From: CAYQJS01 sp964417895
Lineage (GTDB): Bacteria; Chloroflexota; UBA6077; SHYK01
Length of the DNA: 64,000 nt
Reading direction: 5' to 3'
NCBI GenBank assembly: GCA_964417895.1
Contig: CAYQJS010000022.1
Location: forward strand, 14,235 to 78,234
Part shown: in pieces, positions 16,738 to 25,265 of the stretch
How positions within the stretch are numbered: position 1 is the first letter of the stretch
How the letters are laid out: every line of letters starts with the position of its first letter
Program-made: the position numbers and the translations under genes
The notes under the pieces: generated by a model
Database searches by the model: none
Seen by the model: only the letters and a program-made list of their open reading frames with translations
What the model was told of the DNA's origin: nothing

Positions 16738-17490
16738 CTAACGCAGGGCCGCGACGGGCGTGTGCTTCTTGAGGAAGGCGCGGATCCGCTCCACAACCTG
16801 TGGGATCAGCTCCGGCGGCTCCTTCCAGGGATCCATGCGCTCCGAGTTCGGCGCCAGGTCCGCGACCTCCACCCCGACGTTGTGCGGGTGGGGGCGATCG
16901 ATGCCCGGCATGACGAGCAGCGGCGTCTGGCAGGAGCGGACGAAATCGCGCGAGACGCTGTACACGAAGTCGGCGGGCTTGCGGTACATGTTCTGAACCA
17001 GCGTCTCGATTGTCGACATGTCGACGTCGGGGCGCTTTCCGGTGAGCTCCTTGCCCCAGACGAGCCCGGAATCGAACATGACGTCCGGGTCTTCAGGTCG
17101 GTGGCCGATTGGCTGGCAGAGGACCGCGGCCATGACCCGGTCCGGCGCCTTCTGGGCGAGGCCCAGCCCATAAGAGCAGCCGATGCAGAAGCCCAGGGCG
17201 AAGAAACTATGGATGCCCAGGTGGTCCATCACGTCCAGCTGGTCGGTGAGGAAGGCATCCCACGGGTCCTGAGTCTCGACGGGCCCATCGGATTCGCCGG
17301 CGTTGGCGTTGCGCTGGTCCATCGCGATTATCCGGAAGTCGTTCTTGAACACCTCCAGGGGGTTGAAGACGGCTCTACTCCACCCGTCAATTGCGGAGTT
17401 GAGGCCACCCGGCGCTAGCAGGAGCAGCGGGTAGCCTGACCCCACCTCCTCGTAATGGATGCGGACGTTTCCTTTTTCAACGAACGGCAT
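16738..17490 (-). CDS. Alpha/beta hydrolase with Cys at the nucleophile position
   Basis: This 250-residue alpha/beta-fold hydrolase starts at ATG 17490, which has GGAG seven bases upstream; an upstream ATG at 17511 is less likely. It opens with VEKGNVRIHYEEVGSG, the oxyanion region LLLLAPGG, then DQRNANAGESDG. The nucleophile elbow reads GFCIGCSYG, so Cys (about residue 101) sits where Ser normally is, as in dienelactone hydrolases. The usual final His seems to lie in the LAPNSERMDPWKEP region but is not obvious. Beside LigB, hydrolysis of a ring-cleavage product or lactone is an inference. Confidence 0.75.
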   Translation of the reverse strand: MPFVEKGNVRIHYEEVGSGYPLLLLAPGGLNSAIDGWSRAVFNPLEVFKNDFRIIAMDQRNANAGESDGPVETQDPWDAFLTDQLDVMDHLGIHSFFALGFCIGCSYGLGLAQKAPDRVMAAVLCQPIGHRPEDPDVMFDSGLVWGKELTGKRPDVDMSTIETLVQNMYRKPADFVYSVSRDFVRSCQTPLLVMPGIDRPHPHNVGVEVADLAPNSERMDPWKEPPELIPQVVERIRAFLKKHTPVAALR

Positions 17491-17650
17491 GTCTCTCCAC
17501 CTCGACTTCATAACGCTTTGGCCCCGCGCGAATCATACTCTTGGAGCACGTTCTGTCAATCGTGCGTCGTGCACGCCCTCGGGTCTTGCGCTTCTTGTCG
17601 CGCAGGGCCACGCTCTCACCCGTCCTCGCCCGCTTTCGCGCGCTTCGGCC

Positions 17651-17673
17651 GGCCTCTCCCAGAGGGAGAGGCG
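17651..17673 (+). promoter_or_regulatory. Palindrome carrying the ribosome binding site of the next gene
   Basis: GGCCTCTCCCAGAGGGAGAGGC ends one base before ATG 17674. Its right arm contains GGGAGAG, the best ribosome binding site for the solute-binding lipoprotein, and the left arm can pair with it. A family A palindrome has thus apparently supplied, and may mask, the site. Confidence 0.55.
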
Positions 17674-19431
17674 ATGCGGCTGCATTGGATGGACAAATAC
17701 CGTATCGTCTGCGGCATGGTCGTCGCCCTGCGACTCGCTCTGCTCGGTGTCGCGCTCGCCACCGCGCTGGCGGGCTGCGCCCCCGCGGCGCGCCAGGGGT
17801 CGGCGTCGGAACCCCAGGAAAGCAGCCCCGATGCGCCGCGCCAGCCGAAGCGGATCACCGTCGGTGTTCGCGGCACGGCGCAGGTCCTCTTCAACAAGCT
17901 GAACATCGGCAACGCTGGGCTCGGTGTGGCGGAGGTCGAGAAGCTCCTCCATGCGGGCCTCGGCGTGCAGGACGACCGGGACATGCTACGCCCGGTCCTC
18001 GCGGAGGCCCTTCCTAGCCTGGAGAACGGGCTTTGGGTGCTGCAGCCGGACGGGCGGATGGTGACCACCTGGCGGATTCGCTCGGGGGCACGCTGGCACG
18101 ACGGCGCCCCGATCACCACCGCCGATCTGCTCTTCACAGCCACCGTGGCGCAGGACCGCGAGATCCCCGTGTTCCGCGACCGCACCTTTGAGGCGGTGGA
18201 GGCGATCGAGGCCGTCGACGAGCGGACGCTACGGGTCACCTGGTCCCGGCCGTACGTCGAGGCAGACACCCTCTTCTCATTCGCCGGTCCAGGAGCCCAA
18301 CCCAACGTCACCCCGCTGCCTCGGCACCTCCTTGAGTCCTCCTATCTTGCCGACAAGCCCAACTTTCACCAGCTGCCGTTCTGGACGGTGGATTTCGTCG
18401 GCGCAGGAGCGTATCGAGTTAAGGAGTACGACCGCGATAGCGGCCTGGTGATGGTGGCCAATGACGCCTTCGTCCTCGGGCGGCCGAAGATCGACCAAAT
18501 CGAGGTCAGGTTCATTCCGGATGCGAACACTATCGTGGCGAATCTGCTGGCGGGCGCTCTCGACCTGACGTTCGATCCACGCTCGATCTCCTTCGCGCAG
18601 GCGCTCCAGATCAAGGACCAGTGGGGCGACGGGCAGATCGCCTATGCGCGCGCCACCTGGGTCACGATGTACCCGCAGTTCATCAACCCGACGCCCGCGG
18701 CCGTGGCCGACGTCCGCTTCCGTCGGGCGATGATTCACGCTATCGACCGGCAGGATATCGTCGACACGATGCAGGCCGGCGTGGGCGGGATCGCACACCA
18801 CTACATCGGCCCGGACTGGGCCGAGTACCAGGACGTCGAGCGCAGCATCGTCCGCTACGACTATGACCAGCGCCGCGCGGCACAGCTTCTCGAAGGTATG
18901 GGCTTCGCCAAAGCGGCCGATGGCGTCTACCGCGATCCGTCGGGTCAGCGCTTCACCGTTGAGATCCGCACAACCATGGTGGACATCAATTCGAAGTCGA
19001 GCGTCACGGTGGCGGACTTCTGGCAGCGCTTCGGCGTGCCGACGGAAGTCGCCATCGTCCCTCCGCAGCGCACCAACGAGCGCGAATACCGCGCCACGTT
19101 CCCCGGCTTCGAGCTGATCCGCCCGACGAGCACGCTCACGTCCTTCGAGAGCCGGCGCAGCTCGGAGGTCGCCCTGCCCGAGACCAACTGGGCAGGAGCA
19201 AACCGGTCGCGCTACCGCAACCCCGAGATGGACGCGCTCATCGATCGCTACTTCCTCACCATCCCGGCGCCCGAGCGCACGCAGATCCTGGCGCAGATCG
19301 TCCACCACATGACGGACCAGCTCGTGCTCATGGGCATCGTCTACGACCCGCCGCTGCGCCTGATCGGTAACCGTGTGCACAATGTGCCCGCGGGCGTGCC
19401 CTGGAATGCCCACGAATGGGACGTGCGGTGA
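17674..19431 (+). CDS. ABC transporter solute-binding lipoprotein, family 5 (no. 1)
   Basis: This 585-residue binding protein of the DppA/OppA family delivers peptides or other small organic solutes to an ABC importer at the outer face of the membrane. A signal peptide ends in the lipobox ATALAGC (Cys about 32). Family landmarks are WRIRSGARWHDGAPITTADLLF at about residues 140-160 (short core: WHDGAPITT), YRVKEYDR, FRRAMIHAIDRQDIV, and the end NAHEWDVR. ATG 17674 is preferred because the signal peptide follows it and GGGAGAG precedes it. No permease or ATPase gene is adjacent. The solute is unknown. Confidence 0.93.
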   Translation: MRLHWMDKYRIVCGMVVALRLALLGVALATALAGCAPAARQGSASEPQESSPDAPRQPKRITVGVRGTAQVLFNKLNIGNAGLGVAEVEKLLHAGLGVQDDRDMLRPVLAEALPSLENGLWVLQPDGRMVTTWRIRSGARWHDGAPITTADLLFTATVAQDREIPVFRDRTFEAVEAIEAVDERTLRVTWSRPYVEADTLFSFAGPGAQPNVTPLPRHLLESSYLADKPNFHQLPFWTVDFVGAGAYRVKEYDRDSGLVMVANDAFVLGRPKIDQIEVRFIPDANTIVANLLAGALDLTFDPRSISFAQALQIKDQWGDGQIAYARATWVTMYPQFINPTPAAVADVRFRRAMIHAIDRQDIVDTMQAGVGGIAHHYIGPDWAEYQDVERSIVRYDYDQRRAAQLLEGMGFAKAADGVYRDPSGQRFTVEIRTTMVDINSKSSVTVADFWQRFGVPTEVAIVPPQRTNEREYRATFPGFELIRPTSTLTSFESRRSSEVALPETNWAGANRSRYRNPEMDALIDRYFLTIPAPERTQILAQIVHHMTDQLVLMGIVYDPPLRLIGNRVHNVPAGVPWNAHEWDVR

Positions 19432-19454
19432 TTGCGGATTGCGGATTGGGGACG

Positions 19455-19750
19455 AGGGCTGACGTGCCCCTCTCCCTCTGGGGGAGGGTTGGGGTGAGGG
19501 CACGCCTGGAGGAGCGTCCTCACCCCGAGGGCGCGAAGGAGGGACTCGCCGCCCGGCCCGGCGCGTTCATTGCTTCCTGATGTCTCACCCTCTCCCTAAC
19601 CCTCCCCCATCAAGGGGGAGGGGACGGGCGCGATCTTCCGACCGCCCCCCCGCTGAGACAGATGATCGGGGAGCCCTGTGGGGAAAAGCGGGATCCCCCC
19701 TACCCCTTTGCCTTGAGGGGGAGGGCTGGGAGGGGGGGTTTGCACGGGGT
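19455..19750. repeat. Cluster of family A palindromes (327-base gene gap)
   Basis: The gap between the lipoprotein and SDR genes is filled with C-run/G-run elements: about 19463-19500 (CCCTCTGGGGGAGGG), 19590-19625 (CCCTCCCCCATCAAGGGGG) and 19695-19740 (CCTTGAGGGGGAGGG). No gene was seen. The last copy lies just upstream of ATG 19759. Confidence 0.8.
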
Positions 19751-19758
19751 GAGCGGGC

Positions 19759-20574
19759 ATGAGCCACGCCCAACCGCCCCGCCCAACAGGCAGCGAAGTG
19801 GGTGATGGTGCAGCCGCCGGCTGGTTCACCGGAAAGGTTGCAATCGTCACCGGGGCCAGCATCGGTATCGGCCGCGCCATCGCCGAGGCGCTGGTGGACG
19901 CGGGAGCGTCTGTGGCCGTCACCGGGCGGTCGGCCGAACGCATGGAGCAAGCGGCCGAGCGGCTACGGGCGCGCGGCGGCGCAGCGCTCGGAATCGGCAT
20001 GGACGTCACGAATCCGGCGGACGCGCGGCGCACGGTGGACCAGACGCTGGCTCGATTCGGCCGGCTCGACTTCCTGGTGAACTCGGCGGGCAACCGATCG
20101 TTCGGCAGGGTGGAGGACACGTCCCTCGCCGATTGGAACGCGGTGCTCGACGTCCAGCTCACCGGCACCTTCCTATGCTGTCAGGCGGCCATCGACCCAC
20201 TCCTCGAGAGCGGCGGCCGCATCGTCAATCTCGCGTCGATGTACGGCCCGTTGGCGCGGCCCGAGGCCGCCTCCTACGCCGCTGCCAAGATGGGCGTGGT
20301 CGCCCTCACCAAGGTGCTCGCGTCCGAGCTCGCGCCCACGGTGACCGTCAACGCCCTCGCGCCGGGCACGATCGAGACGGAGCGGCGTTACGGGCCCGAC
20401 GTCTCCGAGGAGGAGCGAGACCGAGATCGGGCCAGGCGCGCCGCGCCGATTCCCCTCCAGCGCGTGGGCACGCCCGAGGACGTGGTCGGGTCGGCCATGT
20501 TCCTGCTCGGGCCGGGCGCCGCGTGGATCACCGGCCAGGTGATCCACATCAACGGCGGCTTCTTCATGCCATGA
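19759..20574 (+). CDS. Short-chain dehydrogenase/reductase (no. 1)
   Basis: This 271-residue classical SDR is an NAD(P)-linked oxidoreductase with a Rossmann fold. After a ~22-residue leader rich in Pro/Gly come GKVAIVTGASIGIGRA (cofactor loop), LVNSAGNRS (NAG motif variant), NLASMYG with the catalytic Ser, and YAAAK with catalytic Tyr and Lys. The C-terminal end is GQVIHINGGFF. The substrate is unknown. Its last four bases overlap the start of the next SDR (ATGA), so the two enzymes are co-translated and may act in sequence or as one oligomer. Confidence 0.93.
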   Translation: MSHAQPPRPTGSEVGDGAAAGWFTGKVAIVTGASIGIGRAIAEALVDAGASVAVTGRSAERMEQAAERLRARGGAALGIGMDVTNPADARRTVDQTLARFGRLDFLVNSAGNRSFGRVEDTSLADWNAVLDVQLTGTFLCCQAAIDPLLESGGRIVNLASMYGPLARPEAASYAAAKMGVVALTKVLASELAPTVTVNALAPGTIETERRYGPDVSEEERDRDRARRAAPIPLQRVGTPEDVVGSAMFLLGPGAAWITGQVIHINGGFFMP

Positions 20575-21344
20575 GCCTGGCGAACGTCCCGCGCCGACCA
20601 GCCGGTTGCTGCGCCGTTGTGACTGGCGCTGCCAGCGGGATCGGCCGCTCGGTGGCGCTCCGCATCGGCACGCCCGACCTGCCGCTGGGTCTCCTCGACC
20701 TCGACGGCGAGGGCGCCCGACGGACGGCCGCGGAGCTGCAAGTCCGTGGCGTGAGGGCCGAAGCATACGCAGCCGACGTCTCCCGTGAGGAGGACGTTGC
20801 CGCCGCATTCCGGCACGCGGAGCAGACGCTCGGGCCCGTCGGCATCCTCGTCAACGTCGCGGGCATTCAGTCTGACAGTACGCCGGTGCGGGAACTCACC
20901 CTCGATGAGTGGCGGCGCGTGCTGCGCGTCAACCTCACCAGCGTGTTCCTGTGCTGTCGCGCAGCGGTTCCCGGCATGCTGCGCCTGGGTTGGGGCCGCA
21001 TCGTCAGCACCTCGTCCATCCTCGCGACGCGCGGCCGCGCGGGGACGTCTGCCTACGCCGCGTCCAAGGCGGGCATCATCGGCTTCACGCGCTCGCTAGC
21101 GATGGAGGTGGCGGGCCACAACGTAACGGTCAACGCCATCCTGCCATCAATGGTGGACACGCCGCTGGTGCGTCGGAACGCCACCGAGGAGCAGATCAAG
21201 GACCGGGGTCGCCAGCTCGAGATCGGCCGGGTAGCGGAGCCGGAGGAGGTGGCCGGCGTCGTGGCGTTCCTGGTCTCCGACGATGCCTCCTACGTGAGCG
21301 GGCACAGCCTGGCCATCTCGGGGGCTTCGTACATCCTGGCGTGA
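20571..21344 (+). CDS. Short-chain dehydrogenase/reductase (no. 2), coupled to no. 1
   Basis: This 257-residue SDR begins at ATG 20571 inside the stop of the preceding gene. Motifs: VVTGAASGIGRS at the cofactor loop, ILVNVAGIQSD (NVAG instead of NNAG), STSSILATRG with catalytic Ser, SAYAASKAG with Tyr/Lys, and VSGHSLAISGASY at the end. After the glycine loop a LLDLDGEGARR stretch has Asp at the position that usually selects NAD over NADP. It is similar enough to SDR no. 1 to suggest an old duplication, but the two are far from identical. Substrate unknown. Confidence 0.93.
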   Translation: MSLANVPRRPAGCCAVVTGAASGIGRSVALRIGTPDLPLGLLDLDGEGARRTAAELQVRGVRAEAYAADVSREEDVAAAFRHAEQTLGPVGILVNVAGIQSDSTPVRELTLDEWRRVLRVNLTSVFLCCRAAVPGMLRLGWGRIVSTSSILATRGRAGTSAYAASKAGIIGFTRSLAMEVAGHNVTVNAILPSMVDTPLVRRNATEEQIKDRGRQLEIGRVAEPEEVAGVVAFLVSDDASYVSGHSLAISGASYILA

Positions 21345-21383
21345 CGGACCGGTTGGGCGAAGGCCCGGATGCACGACAACCGC

Positions 21384-21556
21384 TCATGTTGAGCTTGTCG
21401 AACCATGAGGCGAAGGTGCCGACCCCCAGGCGCGTCCTTCGACAGGCTCAGGACGAGCGGTATTTCGTGGGAGCCGCGGGCGAAGCATCTGCCGGGAGAC
21501 CCCTTCGGCACGCTCAGGGCAGGCCCTTCGCTTCGCGAAGGGTGACAATTCACTGA
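21384..21556. repeat. Family C palindromes (CTTCGACAGGCTCAGGACGAGC type)
   Basis: Intergenic DNA after the SDR pair contains inverted copies built from TTGAGCTTGTCGAACCATGA (arm one) and CCTTCGACAGGCTCAGGACG (arm two), then a second shorter set around CCTTCGGCACGCTCAGGGC and CCCTTCGCTTCGCGAAGGG. Long hairpins are possible. No gene seen. Confidence 0.8.
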
Positions 21557-21629
21557 GCCCAGCGAGGACCGCCTACCTTGGAGGCGTCCGGCTGAGGCGG
21601 ACTCGCCATCGTGGTCAGCAGGGTTGCCG

Positions 21630-22199
21630 TCAGACTTCCTCGAGCACGGTGACGGATGTGGCGACCTGGCTGGACAGGGTCACCACGACCCTGGCGCCCT
21701 GTTGGACGTCAGCAAGGCTTCCGTCCGTCCGCAGGATGACTTCGGCGTCGGGCGGGATGCGCACCCAGGCCACGCCCCCTTCGAAGCTGACAGTCAGCTC
21801 CGCACCGGCGACCATGTCGATGGTTGCTTCGTCGATGTTCGCGTTCGTCATCAGGTTCCCGCCGTCGAGGGGGAACTGCCGGGCGGGCACGTTGCTCGAC
21901 GCGGGGAACACGCTCACGCTGCTCGCCAGCAAGACGTCGTCGGGCTGGAGAGTCGCGGTGATCGCGACGAACTGGCCCGCCTCGAGGTCCGCGCCCGTGA
22001 TCGGGCGCGCGATCGTGACCCGTGTGGCGCTCGTTATGGCGAATGACGAGCCATCGGTCAGCGTGACTGTGTCCTCCAAGACGCTCTGCACGGTCCCCGC
22101 GAGCCGCTGCCCCTGGGGTTGGGCCGCTGCGATCATGGGCACGGCCACGATCAACAAAGCTGACAACGCAGCCCCGAACCACACGCTTCTCGGTTGCAT
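21630..22199 (-). CDS. Exported beta-rich protein of DUF5666-like type
   Basis: This 189-residue protein starts at ATG 22199, which has GGAGGGG upstream; the longer GTG start lies before that site. A Sec signal peptide covers about residues 1-27 (LSALLIVAVPMIAAAQP). The mature part is made of short beta-type repeats: GTVQSVLEDTVTLTDG, FVAITATLQPDDVLLAS and ARVVVTLSSQVATSV, like the oligonucleotide-fold repeats of DUF5666 proteins. No cysteine or catalytic residue stands out. It is a lone gene. A structural or binding role outside the membrane is likely, but nothing more can be said. Confidence 0.65.
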   Translation of the reverse strand: MQPRSVWFGAALSALLIVAVPMIAAAQPQGQRLAGTVQSVLEDTVTLTDGSSFAITSATRVTIARPITGADLEAGQFVAITATLQPDDVLLASSVSVFPASSNVPARQFPLDGGNLMTNANIDEATIDMVAGAELTVSFEGGVAWVRIPPDAEVILRTDGSLADVQQGARVVVTLSSQVATSVTVLEEV

Positions 22200-22231
22200 G
22201 GCATCCCCTCCGCTCTGCACGCTGCTCAACG

Positions 22232-22360
22232 GGCTGCTGAAAGCCCGCTCGCCCTAAGCTTGTGGTTCGACAGGCTCACCACGAGCGAAACCCCGCTCAT
22301 CCTGAGCTTGTCGAAGGACGGGCTCACCATGAGTGGAGCCCAGGCCCTTTTCAGCAGCCT
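22232..22360. mobile_element. MITE-like palindromic element with terminal inverted repeats
   Basis: The element begins GGCTGCTGAAAGCCCGCTC and ends with the inverted form TTTTCAGCAGCC, about 129 bases apart. Inside are two opposed family C cores (TTGTGGTTCGACAGGCTCACC and CCTGAGCTTGTCGAAGG, given in part). It has no coding capacity. It lies between the divergent exported-protein and HIT genes. A related, slightly shorter copy is at 28944-29040. No target-site duplication was obvious. It fills most of a 325-base gene-free gap; the rest (22361-22525) shows nothing else. Confidence 0.6.
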
Positions 22361-22525
22361 GCTACGCAGGATAGTCGAGCCTGCTCGTCCACCACGATCC
22401 ACACAGCGCGGCAAACCAGAATCCTCGGCGCCCATACTACACTCTCGACTGCGTTGCGGGGCCAGAAGTCCGGCGCATCACTCTCCGGAATTGCGCATCC
22501 GAGCCTACCCCGCGCACAATTCGTC

Positions 22526-22975
22526 GTGTTGCCGAAAGAACCTGAGACCGACTGCTACTCGTGCCAGGCGAACGCGGGCGTGCGGAGAATCTCGCCAGGC
22601 CCACCCATCTTTACGGGGACCTACTGGCTGGTCGAGCATGCCTACCCCTGCAAGATTCGAGGATGGTTGGTACTGGTGCTCAGACGGCATTGTGATGCTA
22701 TCCACGAGCTAGCAGAGGAGGAATTCTCGGAGTTCAGCTCTCTTCTCTCCCGAACCACGCGCGTGCTCGCTGAAGTTCTCCATTGCGAGAAAGAATACGT
22801 GGCTCAGTTCGCCGAGGCCGAGCACTTTCACCACGTGCATTTCCACGTGATACCGAAGCCGTTGGGACTGCCCAGGGAGGAGGCTGGCCCCGGAGTATTC
22901 GTGAATCTGACGGGGGACGGAGTGCCGGAGGACGAGGTCAATGAGCTATGCAAGGTTCTGGCCGCGAGATTCTGA
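22526..22975 (+). CDS. HIT-family nucleotide hydrolase/transferase-like protein
   Basis: A protein of about 149 residues. The HIT active-site motif reads FHHVHFHVIP, i.e. His-x-His-x-His with the catalytic middle His, close to residue 110. CYSCQANAG near the N-terminus gives a Cys pair found in zinc-binding HIT proteins. Members cleave dinucleoside polyphosphates or nucleoside phosphoramidates. The start is uncertain: GTG 22526 or the adjacent TTG 22529 precede the conserved part, whereas the open frame runs back into the repeat element. No operon partner. Confidence 0.78.
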   Translation: MLPKEPETDCYSCQANAGVRRISPGPPIFTGTYWLVEHAYPCKIRGWLVLVLRRHCDAIHELAEEEFSEFSSLLSRTTRVLAEVLHCEKEYVAQFAEAEHFHHVHFHVIPKPLGLPREEAGPGVFVNLTGDGVPEDEVNELCKVLAARF

Positions 22976-23035
22976 GAACCCCAGCCAAGACAATGACCAG
23001 ATGAACTCTAACACCAAAATTCAGGGGGGAGTGCT

Positions 23036-24586
23036 ATGTCGCTGACGCTTCGCATCCTGGCTGGTCTTTCCATCCTGGCGATCGTCCTCGGCGCCACGTG
23101 GCTGGGAGGCGCCGCCCTTGCGCAGCCCGACGAGGTCCGCATCACGCTATTTCACGACACCCACCTCCACGGCAACCTGGAGGGACCTGACGGGATCACG
23201 CTGGCGCATTATGTGGGGCTCATTCGTCAGCTCCGGTCGGAGCTCCCGACTCCCGCCAACGCCCTCTTCGTCGGCAATGGCGACGATCTCGGGCCATCGC
23301 TGCTGTCCTCGGTCTTCCGGGGCCAGCATATGATCGAGAGCCTCACCGCCGCGGGCCTCGACGTCGATACGTTCGGCAACCACGAGTTCGACTTCGGACC
23401 CGACCGGCTGCGGGCTTTGATACCGGGGGCAGGGTTCCCGTTCGTCACGGCGAACGTGCGAGACGCGACCACAAACAGTGCCTTCGCGTCGGATCTTGGC
23501 GTGCGCACGTGGTTGATCAAAGAGGTGGGGGGCGTGCGCATCGGCTTCACGGGGCTCGCCCCGGCGGACACCGCCAACATCACGAACGCCGGGCCCAACG
23601 TGCGCATCCTGGATCCAGTCGAGGCGATGCGGCAGGTGGTGCCCGAGATGCGCGCGGCCGGCGCTCAGGTGGTAGTGCTCCTCTCCCACCTGTGCGGCGA
23701 CGACACCGAGCAGGTGGCGGCGCTGGTTAACGGGATCGACGTGGCGGTGGGGGACCACTGCTCGCGGGTGCTGGAAACGCCCCGGGTGGTGAACAGCGGG
23801 GCGAACAGCACCATCGTCTCACGGCGCGGCGACGAGATCCGGCTCCTGGGGCAACTCGACCTCTACGTCGTGCGCGGTCGTGTGGCCCGCTTTACCTACA
23901 CCCAGCACACCGTGAGCCGGGACGGGCCGATCGACGAGGCTCTGGCTGCCATCACCGCGCGCTACAAGGACGAGCTCGATGCCGAGCTGCTGGTCGAGGT
24001 GGGCGTCACGGAGGTTCCGCTCGACGCGACGCGCGACGTCGTGCGCGGCGCGGAATCGGCCGCCGGCAATCTGCTCGCGGACGCGCTGCGGACCTGGGGG
24101 GACACCGACGTAGCGCTCCAGAACGGTGGCGGGATTCGCGGCGAGCGGGTGTTCGGGCCCGGAGTTCTGCTCAAGCGGGACATCGCCGAGATGCTTCCCT
24201 TCGCCAACTACGCCGTCGTCCTCCGTCTGTCCGGCTCGGAGCTTCTGGCGGCGCTAGAGAACGGCGTGAGCCGTGTAGACGAAGGCGACGGGCGCTTCGC
24301 GCAGGTGAGCGGGCTGGAATTCATCTGGAACCCCGAGATCCCCGCCGGCTTGCGCGTGCACGAGGTCCTCGTTGGGGGCCAGGCCCTGGACCTGGAGGCC
24401 ACCTACACTGTCGCCACCAATGACTTCATGGCGAGCGGTGGCGACGGCTATTCGATGCTCCGCGACGCGGAGGTCGTGGTGCCGGCCGAGGCGGGCCCGT
24501 TGCTCAGTAACCTGGTCATCGACTACATCGAGGAGCGGGGCAACGTCAGCCCTCTCGTCGAGGGGCGCATCCGCCGCGTCAGCTAG
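23036..24586 (+). CDS. Exported 5'-nucleotidase / UshA-like metallophosphoesterase
   Basis: This 516-residue two-domain protein has a signal peptide at residues 1-28 (ending AALAQP). The metallophosphoesterase domain shows FHDTHLHG, VGNGDDLG, FGNHEFDFG and LSHLCGDD with GDHCS, giving the dinuclear metal ligands. The C-terminal nucleotidase domain has NLLADALRTWGD, LQNGGGIRG, LPFANYAVVLRLSG and TNDFMASGGDGY, which bind the nucleotide. It probably dephosphorylates nucleotides or sugar nucleotides outside the cytoplasm to recover phosphate and nucleosides. GGGGGGAG precedes ATG 23036 at normal spacing. Single-gene unit. Confidence 0.93.
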   Translation: MSLTLRILAGLSILAIVLGATWLGGAALAQPDEVRITLFHDTHLHGNLEGPDGITLAHYVGLIRQLRSELPTPANALFVGNGDDLGPSLLSSVFRGQHMIESLTAAGLDVDTFGNHEFDFGPDRLRALIPGAGFPFVTANVRDATTNSAFASDLGVRTWLIKEVGGVRIGFTGLAPADTANITNAGPNVRILDPVEAMRQVVPEMRAAGAQVVVLLSHLCGDDTEQVAALVNGIDVAVGDHCSRVLETPRVVNSGANSTIVSRRGDEIRLLGQLDLYVVRGRVARFTYTQHTVSRDGPIDEALAAITARYKDELDAELLVEVGVTEVPLDATRDVVRGAESAAGNLLADALRTWGDTDVALQNGGGIRGERVFGPGVLLKRDIAEMLPFANYAVVLRLSGSELLAALENGVSRVDEGDGRFAQVSGLEFIWNPEIPAGLRVHEVLVGGQALDLEATYTVATNDFMASGGDGYSMLRDAEVVVPAEAGPLLSNLVIDYIEERGNVSPLVEGRIRRVS

Positions 24587-24592
24587 TGTCAC

Positions 24593-24676
24593 CCCCTCCC
24601 TCACCCTCCCCCGTCAAGGGGGAGGGGATCAGTCGAACTCCCTCCCCCCTTGAGGGGGAGGGCTGGGGAGGGGGGT
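24593..24676. repeat. Family A palindromes after the nucleotidase gene
   Basis: Two opposed units, CCCTCCCCCGTCAAGGGGGAGG and CCCTCCCCCCTTGAGGGGGAGG (given in part), lie within ten to ninety bases of the stop. They probably fold as 3' hairpins. Confidence 0.8.
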
Positions 24677-24818
24677 GCGCCCCGCCGGTTCCAACTGCTG
24701 TCCGGCAAGATTCCGTGTGCGTAGTCGTTGCTTGACACTCGGTTTCCGCCGGCCCTACGCTTCGACTCGCCAAGCCCTGATGAGGGCCGAACCATCATAC
24801 GAATGCGAGGAGGGCGTT

Positions 24819-25142
24819 ATGAACAGCCGAATACAGTCGGTCAAAGAGCAAGATGTCGAGAAGGTCAAGACCGGCCGCGGGATGACCAAGTTCCTGATCC
24901 AGAATGCCAAGGGCGAAGGCGCCAACGTCATGATCCGCTACTGGGGCCCGGAGACGGACATTCCGATCCACAGCCACGCCTATGACGAGATGTGGTACGT
25001 GCTCGAGGGCGAGGTCGAGTTCGGGGACACGGCCTACGGCGTGGGCTCCTGCGTGTACATCCCGAAGCACGTTCCCTACGGCCCGACGCGCGCGCCGAAG
25101 GGCGCGGCCCTATTGCGCTACGCCGAGGGGGTGGGTGGCTAG
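24819..25142 (+). CDS. Small cupin-domain protein
   Basis: This 107-residue single cupin starts at ATG 24819 with GAGGAGGG upstream. Cupin motif 1 is IHSHAYDEMWYVLEGEVEFG (core: HSHAYDE with Glu further on), and motif 2 is CVYIPKHVPYGP, which keeps the His. Metal binding is therefore likely. Small cupins of this sort act as isomerases, lyases or sensors; the reaction cannot be read from the sequence. It stands alone between two repeat-rich or unrelated units. Confidence 0.85.
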   Translation: MNSRIQSVKEQDVEKVKTGRGMTKFLIQNAKGEGANVMIRYWGPETDIPIHSHAYDEMWYVLEGEVEFGDTAYGVGSCVYIPKHVPYGPTRAPKGAALLRYAEGVGG

Positions 25143-25265
25143 CCCGGACTGCCAGAGGGGGCCGAGCGAGAGTCCTATCGGCTCGCCCCGAATCGATTTG
25201 ACGTCGCCTGCTGGGAACTGACGTGGAGGCACCGAGGTAGCGATCTAAGGGCAAGGGGAGCAGCC

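Noticed and set aside
18277..19503. 408-codon minus-strand frame opposite lipoprotein no. 1
   Set aside because: Antisense shadow; the plus frame has a lipobox and family motifs.
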